From NCBI GenBank assembly GCA_900544265.1, contig UQUQ01000035.1:1-22089 (forward strand): a DNA stretch of 22,089 nucleotides, written 5' to 3'. The stretch is from an uncultured Alistipes sp. Lineage in GTDB: Bacteria; Bacteroidota; Bacteroidia; Bacteroidales; Rikenellaceae. The notes below the pieces were generated by a model that was not told where the DNA came from, did not search any database, and worked only from the letters and a program-made list of their open reading frames with translations. This document shows positions 17,501 to 22,089 of the stretch, piece by piece. Made by a program: the position numbers and the translations under genes. Every line of letters begins with the position of its first letter. The stretch's first letter is position 1.

Positions 17501-17726
17501 TGGCCACGTACTCCAGCGTCAGCGGCTCCATGTAGACCTTGTCGGCGATGTGCGTGTCGGTCATGATCGTCGCCGGGTTCGAGTTCACCAGCACGACCTC
17601 GTACCCCTCCTCGCGAAGGGCCATGCAGGCCTGCGTGCCCGCGTAGTCGAACTCCGCGGCCTGGCCGATGACGATCGGGCCCGAGCCGATGACCATCACC
17701 TTGTTGATATCTCTTCTCTTAGGCAT
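14544..17726 (-). CDS. carB: Carbamoyl-phosphate synthase large subunit CarB (1060 aa)
   Basis: Makes carbamoyl phosphate from bicarbonate, ammonia (delivered by CarA) and two ATP. Two homologous ATP-grasp halves are visible: the first begins [20 protein letters not shown], the second near residue 550 as [19 protein letters not shown]; each has a [11 protein letters not shown] or YVLGGRAMQ loop and an EVNPR strand. An oligomerisation region separates them, and the C-terminal ~130 residues form the MGS-like regulatory domain. Length is standard (E. coli 1073). Its ATG lies inside the end of carA (8-bp overlap). The product supplies both pyrimidine and arginine synthesis in most bacteria; here its operon context is purely pyrimidine. 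Confidence 0.97.
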   Translation of the reverse strand: MPKRRDINKVMVIGSGPIVIGQAAEFDYAGTQACMALREEGYEVVLVNSNPATIMTDTHIADKVYMEPLTLEYVAKIIRYERPDAIVPGLGGQTGLNLAVQLAKKGILQECQVEILGTSFESIERAEDRELFKELCQSLGEPVLPSEVASSTEEAVAIASQIGYPVVLRPAFTLGGTGGGFADNEQELREMMRNALFLSPVHQVLIEKSIKGYKEIEYEVIRDRNDTAIAICNMENIDPVGIHTGDSIVVAPSQTLTNREYQMLRDSALKIIRALKIEGGCNVQFALDPLSFKYYLIEVNPRVSRSSALASKASGYPIARVSAKIAVGLTLDEIRIANTPASFEPTLDYVVTKIARFPFDKFSDASNKLGTQMKATGEVMAVGRTIEESLLKAVRSLETGVCHIYHKKFDTWSNDELLAYIKDGTDDRLYAIAQLIRGGIDLVLIYNRTKIDMFFLEKFKNIVEFERVVRDHPMDVETLRDAKRMGFSDKYIGQLWGLSQHEMYRLRERNGIFPVYKMIDTCASEFSSYVPYFYSTYETENESVVSDKQKIVVLGSGPIRIGQGVEFDYSTVHAIWSIRKAGYEAIIINNNPETVSTDYTTSDKLYFEPLTVEDVMNVIHLEHPKAIVVSLGGQTAINLAEPLAELGVPIIGTDCEAIRNAEDRGCFEKIMEELQIPQPEAEAVTDIEAGVRAAARIGYPVLVRPSYVLGGRAMQIVSNEERLRHYLQTAVEVNEDSPVLVDRYIMGKELEVDAICDGHDVFIPGIMEHVERTGIHSGDSISVYPTFSVGEKAKRKIIDYTVRLGLRIGIVGLYNIQFILDGEEDVYVIEVNPRSSRTVPFLSKSTGVQMAHIATQVILGHSLREQGITEVYGREKERWYVKAPAFSFAKIRGMDSYLSPEMKSTGEAIGYDDKLTRALYKALQATGMNVSNYGTIFVTIADQDKEQALPLVRRFYDLGFNIEATTGTAEFLRRHGIRTRTRRKLSEGSTEIIDSLRQGHVSYVINTIDINQHNTRLDGYEIRRTAVENNVTVFTALETVKVLLDVLEEITLRVSTIDAK

Positions 17727-18810
17727 TTTTGTGCTCCTCCATCATTTTAATGAACTTGTCGAACAAATAGGTGCTGTCCTGCGGACCCGGGGCGCTCTCG
17801 GGGTGGTACTGCACCGAGAAGACCATCTCCTCGGGGCACTCGACCCCTTCGGCCGTGTTGTCCAGCAGGTTGACGTGCGTGAGCCGCAGCGGCGTGCCCT
17901 TCAGCGAGTCGATGTCCACGGCGTAGCTGTGGTTCTGGCTCGTGATCTCGATCCGGCCCGTCGTGAGGCACTTCACGGGGTGGTTGCCGCCGCGGTGGCC
18001 GAACTTCATCTTGAAGGTCCGCGCACCGTAGGCCAGCGCCACCATCTGATGGCCCATGCAGATGCCGAAGATCGGCAGACGGCCCTTCAGCGCCCGCACC
18101 TTCTCGATCACCGGCTCGACATCGGTCGGGTCGCCCGGACCGTTCGAGAGGAAGATGCCGTCAGGACGGAAGGCCAGAATCTCCTCCACGGTCGCGTCGT
18201 AGGGCACGACCGTCACGTTGCACCCCTTCTGGTTCAGGCAGCGGATGATGTTGTACTTGATGCCGCAGTCGATGGCCACCACGTCGAAACGGTGGTTGGG
18301 CGTGCGCGAGAACCAGCGTTTCTTGCAGCTCACGCGCGCCACCATGTCGTGCGGCAGCTCGTAGGCGCGCAGCCGCCGCATCGCCTCCTCGTGGGGGGTC
18401 GAGGCGTCGGTCATGATGACCTTCTGCGACCCCTCGTCGCGGATGATGCGCGTCAGGGCGCGCGTGTCGACACCCGAGATGGCGGGAATGCCCATCTCCT
18501 CGAACACCTCGTTGAGCGTGCGCGTGTAGCGGAAGTTCGACGGGATGTCGTTGTACTCGCGGACGATCATGCCGCCGATGGTCGGGAACTTCGTCTCGTA
18601 GTCCTCCTCGGCCGTACCGTAGTTGCCGATCAGCGGGTAGGTCATCACCACCGCCTGATCCGTGTACGAGGGGTCGGAGATGATCTCCTGATAACCGACC
18701 ATCGAGGTGTTGAAGACGATCTCGTTGATCGACTCCCGATCCGCCCCGAAGCCGTAGCCGTAGAACTCCCGGCCGTTCTCCAGGACAATTTTTTTGGTGT
18801 AGGGTTTCAT
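17719..18810 (-). CDS. carA: Carbamoyl-phosphate synthase small (glutaminase) subunit CarA (363 aa)
   Basis: Hydrolyses glutamine and channels ammonia to CarB. N-terminal CPSase small-chain domain ([13 protein letters not shown]) followed by a class I amidotransferase domain with nucleophile Cys251 in FGICMGHQ and the His/Glu pair in [10 protein letters not shown]. Length slightly below the E. coli protein (382). The ATG overlaps the pyrC stop by one base (TAATG) and the gene end overlaps carB by 8 bp, so the three are probably translationally coupled. Confidence 0.97.
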   Translation of the reverse strand: MKPYTKKIVLENGREFYGYGFGADRESINEIVFNTSMVGYQEIISDPSYTDQAVVMTYPLIGNYGTAEEDYETKFPTIGGMIVREYNDIPSNFRYTRTLNEVFEEMGIPAISGVDTRALTRIIRDEGSQKVIMTDASTPHEEAMRRLRAYELPHDMVARVSCKKRWFSRTPNHRFDVVAIDCGIKYNIIRCLNQKGCNVTVVPYDATVEEILAFRPDGIFLSNGPGDPTDVEPVIEKVRALKGRLPIFGICMGHQMVALAYGARTFKMKFGHRGGNHPVKCLTTGRIEITSQNHSYAVDIDSLKGTPLRLTHVNLLDNTAEGVECPEEMVFSVQYHPESAPGPQDSTYLFDKFIKMMEEHKNA

Positions 18811-20090
18811 TATCGAATGGTTTTCATTGTTTCGTCTTCATAGACCGGACGGCCGTCCACGACCGTGAGCACGGCGCGTCCGTGCACGGGCCAGGCGGCA
18901 AAGGGCGTGGCGCGCCCCTTCGAGCGGAAGGCGGCCGGCTCGATCTCCCAGGCCGCATCGAGGTCGAGCACCGTGAAATCGGCCGCATCGCCCTCTTCAA
19001 GCCGTCCGCCGCCCAGGCCGAAGAGCCGGCGCGGATTCACAGACATGAGCTCCACGAGGCGCTCGAGCGTGATGACGCCCCGCCGCACGAGGTACTCGTA
19101 GAGCAGCGGGAAGGCGCACTCGAGCCCCACGATGCCCATGGCGCTGCGGGCCAGGCCGCGCAGCTTCTCCTCGGCCATATGGGGTGCATGGTCCGTGGCG
19201 ATGACCTCGATCGTGCCGTCCTGAATGCCGGCGATGAGCGCCGCGCGGTCCTCGCGGCTGCGGATCGGCGGGTTCATCTTGAAGCGCCCCTCCTCGCGCA
19301 GCTCCTCGTCGCAGAGCAGCAGGTAGTGCGGCGCCGTCTCGCAGCTCACGCGCAATCCCCGTGCCCGGGCCTGCCGCACCAGCTCGACGCTCTCCCGCGT
19401 CGAGACGTGACAGACGTGGTACTGGCACCCGGTGCGGGCCGCCAGCTCGATGTCGCGTTCGACCTGCCGCCACTCGCTCTCGGACGAGATGCCGCGGTGG
19501 CCGTGTTCGCGGCAGTAGACGCCGTCGTGAATGTAGCCGCCGTGCAGCAGCTCGTCGACCTCACAGTGGGCCACGATCGGCTTGTGAAGGGCCGCGGCGC
19601 GGCGCATCGCCTCCTCCATGAGTTCGGCGGACTGCACGCCGCGTCCGTCGTCCGAGAAGCCGACGACCTCGGGCGCCAGCGCCTCCAGGTCGGCCAGGGT
19701 GCCGCAGCCGCGCTGCCCCTTCGTGATGCAGCCGTAGGGCAGCACGCGCACCACGGCGTCGCGGCGGATCAGGTCGGTCTGCACGCGCAGCGTCTCCGGG
19801 GAATCGGGTGCCGGATTGAGGTTGGGCATGGAGCAGACCGCGGTGTAGCCTCCGCGTGCGGCGGCGGCGGTGCCGGTGGCGATGGTCTCCTTCTGCGGGA
19901 ATCCCGGCTCGCGCAGGTGCACATGCACGTCCACAAGCCCCGGGACGACCCACAATCCCCGCAGGCTGACGATGCGGTCGTCGGCACGCTGCGTGCCGAC
20001 GGGGACGATGCGTCCCTGCTCGACGGCCAACTGCCCCTCTTCGAAGCGGCCGCCGCGGTAGATCCGGGCTTCAGTGTAAACGGTTCTCAT
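18810..20090 (-). CDS. pyrC: Dihydroorotase, class I, PyrC (426 aa)
   Basis: Cyclises carbamoyl aspartate to dihydroorotate. Amidohydrolase-fold enzyme: metal ligands His56 and His58 in DVHVHLREPG, His175 in AHCEVDE, His228 in CHVSTRE and catalytic Asp299 in ATDHAPH. GFSDDG (144-149) carries the aspartate that replaces the carboxylated lysine in class I dihydroorotases, and length fits this class (about 425-430) rather than the shorter E. coli class II type. First structural gene of the pyrimidine operon; its ATG lies 20 nt after the U tract of the leader terminator, so expression is probably controlled there. Confidence 0.96.
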   Translation of the reverse strand: MRTVYTEARIYRGGRFEEGQLAVEQGRIVPVGTQRADDRIVSLRGLWVVPGLVDVHVHLREPGFPQKETIATGTAAAARGGYTAVCSMPNLNPAPDSPETLRVQTDLIRRDAVVRVLPYGCITKGQRGCGTLADLEALAPEVVGFSDDGRGVQSAELMEEAMRRAAALHKPIVAHCEVDELLHGGYIHDGVYCREHGHRGISSESEWRQVERDIELAARTGCQYHVCHVSTRESVELVRQARARGLRVSCETAPHYLLLCDEELREEGRFKMNPPIRSREDRAALIAGIQDGTIEVIATDHAPHMAEEKLRGLARSAMGIVGLECAFPLLYEYLVRRGVITLERLVELMSVNPRRLFGLGGGRLEEGDAADFTVLDLDAAWEIEPAAFRSKGRATPFAAWPVHGRAVLTVVDGRPVYEDETMKTIR

Positions 20091-20110
20091 ACGATCAGGC
20101 GCCGGAGCGC

Positions 20111-20144
20111 AAAAAAATAGGGCAACCGAAAAACAGTTACCCTA
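20111..20144 (-). terminator. Intrinsic terminator/attenuator in the pyr operon leader
   Basis: Minus strand: 5' arm TAGGGTAACTG (20144-20134), loop TTTTT, 3' arm CGGTTGCCCTA (20128-20118), then seven U (20117-20111). The 11-bp stem includes two G-U pairs. It lies between the promoter and pyrC, with no gene upstream to terminate, so it acts as an attenuator. The stop codon of the leader ORF is inside the 5' arm. Confidence 0.85.
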
Positions 20145-20244
20145 ATAAGACAATAATACCCGTATTCGCCGGAGACTGGAACCCCGACCAATAGTCGTGC
20201 AGCCGGAAAAACTGCGCCATGGAGATGTCGAGGTTACAATTCAT
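20137..20244 (-). CDS. Putative leader peptide of the pyr operon (35 aa)
   Basis: Open frame starting MNCNLDISMAQFF and ending IIVLLG, fully between the predicted start of transcription and the terminator. Its TAA stop (20139-20137) is inside the 5' arm of the terminator. The last codons are ATT ATT GTC TTA TTA, AT-rich codons that are rare in the surrounding GC-rich genes, as expected if U content of the RNA is what matters. This geometry resembles E. coli pyrL upstream of pyrBI. No protein homology claimed; translation not shown. Confidence 0.6.
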   Translation of the reverse strand: MNCNLDISMAQFFRLHDYWSGFQSPANTGIIVLLG

Positions 20245-20271
20245 AGGATACGGGGTCGCTATAATTGACTA

Positions 20272-20303
20272 CAAAGGTAAGGCATTTTCGCGGAGCGTGC
20301 AAA
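20272..20303 (-). promoter_or_regulatory. Bacteroidetes-type promoter of the pyr operon
   Basis: On the minus strand TTTG (20303-20300) and TACCTTTG (20279-20272) are separated by 20 bp, close to TTTG-N19-TAnnTTTG. Predicted start near 20265, giving a leader of about 175 nt with the leader ORF and terminator. Confidence 0.8.
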
Positions 20304-20496
20304 CCTTTGCAACGAAAAATTTTTCCGCCAGGCCGGCGCGTCATCCCGTCCGTCGCGGCAGACGGCCTTCGCTCGATCCGGAGCGGACCCGGGTCCGAGG
20401 TCCCGTCGGCAGGCGCCTGCGCACCATCCGGCCCTTCGGCGGCCCCGTCCCGCGGAAATCCCCGCTTTCGGGGAGTGTGATTCCCGCAAAAAGCAC
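20304..20496. promoter_or_regulatory. Divergent pyr/zupT intergenic region with perfect palindromes
   Basis: No gene seen. It contains a 14-bp perfect palindrome CGGACCCGGGTCCG (20384-20397), a 12-bp one GCAGGCGCCTGC (20409-20420) whose centre is 24 bp away, and a 6-bp inverted repeat TCCCCG-CTTT-CGGGGA (20459-20474) beside the expected -33 region of the zupT promoter. They could be operators, but palindromes are common in GC-rich DNA. Confidence 0.35.
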
Positions 20497-20504
20497 TATC
20501 TTTG
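20497..20504 (+). promoter_or_regulatory. -7 box of the zupT promoter
   Basis: TATCTTTG is an exact TAnnTTTG match, about 64 bp before the zupT ATG. The -33 element is poor (TGTG with a 17-bp spacer at best), so the promoter may need an activator or be misplaced. Confidence 0.5.
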
Positions 20505-20567
20505 CCCGAAAACGGCGGACGGAGCCGGCTCGGACAAGCGGCCGTCCCGCCCCCAGAGGAGACACTT

Positions 20568-21368
20568 ATGGAACAGAACATTCTCATACCCCTGCTGCTC
20601 ACGCTCGGCGCCGGACTGGCGACGGGCATCGGCAGCGCCATCGCCTTCTTCGCCCGCCGCACGAACAAGCGGCTGCTGTCGTTCTCGCTCGGCCTGTCGG
20701 GCGGCGTAATGGTCTACGTCTCGTTCGTCGAGCTCTTCCAGCAGGCCAACGCGACGCTCGCCGCCGAATGGGGCTCGCGCGCGGGAGGCGCCGTCACCGT
20801 GGCGGCCTTCTTCGCGGGCATTCTGCTCATCGGCATCATCGACCGCCTCGTCCCCTCGGTCGAAAACCCACACGAGGCGCACAGCGTCGAGGAGATGGAG
20901 GCGCGGCCCCGCAATACGAAGCTCATGCGCATGGGGCTGCTCACGGCGCTGGCCATCGGCATCCACAACTTCCCCGAAGGCATCGCCACCTTCGCCTCGG
21001 CCGTCGACGACGTGACGCTCGGCGCCGCCATCGCCGTGGCGATCGCCATCCACAACATCCCCGAGGGCATCGCCGTCTCGGTGCCGGTCTACTACGCCAC
21101 GGGCAACCGCCGCAGGGCCTTCCTGCTGTCGCTGCTCTCGGGGCTCGCCGAGCCCGTGGGGGCGCTGCTCGCCTACCTCGTGCTCATGCCCTTCATGACG
21201 CCGACGCTCATGGGCTGCATCCTCGCCGCCGTGGCCGGCATCATGGTCTTCATCTCGATCGACGAGCTGCTGCCCGCCGCCCGCGAGTACGGCGAGGCCC
21301 ACACGTCGATCTACGGCGTCGTGGCCGGCATGGCCCTGATGGCCGTCAGCCTGCTGCTGCTCGCATAA
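20568..21368 (+). CDS. zupT: ZIP-family divalent metal transporter, ZupT-like (266 aa)
   Basis: Inner-membrane importer predicted to take up zinc and perhaps other divalent cations. About eight hydrophobic segments are visible. The two ZIP metal-site motifs HNFPEG (133-138) and HNIPEG (162-167) lie in consecutive helices, with Glu195 in GLAEP in the next; YVSFVELF (50-57) is another ZupT signature. A hydrophilic loop around 98-118 is acidic with two His. Start chosen at MEQNILIP because GAGGAG lies just upstream at good spacing; the frame is open further upstream but into the promoter. Transcribed away from the pyr operon and followed after 34 bp by a second cation transporter. Metal specificity cannot be read from sequence. 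Confidence 0.93.
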   Translation: MEQNILIPLLLTLGAGLATGIGSAIAFFARRTNKRLLSFSLGLSGGVMVYVSFVELFQQANATLAAEWGSRAGGAVTVAAFFAGILLIGIIDRLVPSVENPHEAHSVEEMEARPRNTKLMRMGLLTALAIGIHNFPEGIATFASAVDDVTLGAAIAVAIAIHNIPEGIAVSVPVYYATGNRRRAFLLSLLSGLAEPVGALLAYLVLMPFMTPTLMGCILAAVAGIMVFISIDELLPAAREYGEAHTSIYGVVAGMALMAVSLLLLA

Positions 21369-21402
21369 ACCTTCCGAAAACCCCAAAAAACGCTGTAACA
21401 CA

Positions 21403-22089
21403 ATGGATATTCTGCTTCTTATCGTCGGCCTGGGGCTGATCCTCGCCGGCGCGAACTTTCTGACGGACGGCTCCGCGGCCGTGGCCCAGCGGCTGCGCGT
21501 TCCGGAATTCATCATCGGTCTGACGATCGTCGCCGTCGGCACCTCGACCCCCGAACTGGTGGTCTCCGTGCTCTCGGCCATTGCCGGCAAGAGCGACGTG
21601 GCGATCGGCAACATCGTCGGCTCGAACATCTTCAACGTCTTCGTCATCCTGGGCATCTGCGCCCTGATCCGCCCGCTGCCCCTCACGCGCAGCACCATCC
21701 GCCGCGACATTCCGATCGGCATGGTCGTCTCGCTGCTGCTCTTCGTACTGGCGTCGGACGCCCTGCTGCACCTCGGCCCGACCGACCGGCTGGGCCGCGG
21801 CGACGGCATCCTGATGCTCATACTCTACGTCGCGCTGATGTGGTACACGATCCGCGCCGCGGGTCGCACCGAGGAGACACCGGCCGAAGGCGCGAAGGCC
21901 CCGATGGCGGCATGGCTCGCCGCGGTGATGATCGTCGGCGGCCTGGCCGGGCTGGTCTTCGGCGGCGAGCTCTTCCTCGACAGCGCCACAGCGCTCGCCC
22001 GGCAGCTGGGCGTCAGCGAGTCGGTCATCGCCATCACGCTCGTGGCGGGCGGCACGTCGCTGCCCGAACTGGCCTCGTCGGTCGTCTCG
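21403..22089 (+). CDS. Calcium/sodium antiporter, CaCA family (YrbG-like), partial
   Basis: Open to the right edge of the window (229 codons seen, stop not reached; the family is usually about 310-330 aa). Membrane protein exchanging Ca2+ for Na+ or H+. The two alpha repeats that line the ion path are visible in inverted-repeat positions: GTSTPELVVS at about 46-55 with GNIVGSNIFNV following, and GTSLPELASS at about 217-226. About seven hydrophobic segments are covered, with a hydrophilic linker near residue 150-165. Start at MDILLLIVG, 34 bp after zupT, so probably one transcript with it. Confidence 0.93.
   Translation, partial: MDILLLIVGLGLILAGANFLTDGSAAVAQRLRVPEFIIGLTIVAVGTSTPELVVSVLSAIAGKSDVAIGNIVGSNIFNVFVILGICALIRPLPLTRSTIRRDIPIGMVVSLLLFVLASDALLHLGPTDRLGRGDGILMLILYVALMWYTIRAAGRTEETPAEGAKAPMAAWLAAVMIVGGLAGLVFGGELFLDSATALARQLGVSESVIAITLVAGGTSLPELASSVVS

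Noticed and set aside
14466..17750. A 1094-codon plus-strand open frame opposite carB
   Set aside because: Same codon-bias shadow; it matches the carB limits and has low-complexity composition.
20137..20265. PyrR-binding attenuator in the pyr leader
   Set aside because: No conserved PyrR anti-antiterminator loop sequence is evident, and the overlap of the leader stop codon with the terminator arm fits a translation-coupled mechanism better.
20496..21821. A 441-codon minus-strand open frame opposite zupT and the antiporter
   Set aside because: It crosses two well-supported membrane-protein genes and their promoter, and its translation looks like an antisense shadow.

Overview
The window looks like chromosome from a GC-rich member of the Bacteroidales, most like Alistipes (Rikenellaceae). 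Support is the 7-bp-spaced AT heptamers and GC-rich tandem repeats between genes, two near-perfect Bacteroidetes-type promoters (TTTG, 19-20 bp, TAnnTTTG), class 1B dihydroorotate dehydrogenase with PyrK, and uniformly GC-rich codon use. The genus is an inference from style and gene content, not from a marker gene.

Almost everything is nucleotide biosynthesis on the minus strand. Reading 3' to 5' along the window: (1) about 20303 to 12048 is a pyrimidine operon, promoter - 35-codon leader - intrinsic terminator - pyrC - carA - carB - pyrK - pyrD - pyrF, with three tight overlaps; (2) a 517-bp repeat-rich gap (11531-12047); (3) a glutaredoxin-like gene, an exported S41-family protein that has lost its catalytic residues, pyrE and pyrB (11530 to 8210); (4) a 740-bp gap with a 16-bp tandem array, then the purine promoter and a roughly 350-nt leader; (5) purE - purK - purL - purC - purF (7469 to 1). 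Together carA, carB, pyrB, pyrC, pyrD/K, pyrE and pyrF give the whole route from bicarbonate and glutamine to UMP. The purine block gives PRPP amination (PurF), FGAM synthesis (PurL), AIR carboxylation (PurK, PurE) and SAICAR synthesis (PurC); the remaining IMP steps must be encoded elsewhere.

Two plus-strand genes follow the divergent pyr promoter: a ZIP-family metal transporter (zupT-like) and a calcium/sodium antiporter cut by the window end.

The genes are mostly ordinary housekeeping; the interest lies in regulation and in two odd proteins. The pyr operon leader has the geometry of an E. coli pyrBI-type UTP-sensing attenuator: a short ORF, a U-rich stretch, and a stop codon inside the 5' arm of an 11-bp terminator hairpin with seven U residues. 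The pur leader has a similar but weaker layout. PyrB carries the zinc domain of the regulatory chain PyrI fused to its C-terminus, without the nucleotide-binding allosteric domain. Every long intergenic gap downstream of a pyr block is filled with degenerate tandem repeats of distinct periods (7, 16, 18/20 bp). I see no RNA genes, CRISPR array, insertion sequence or defence system.
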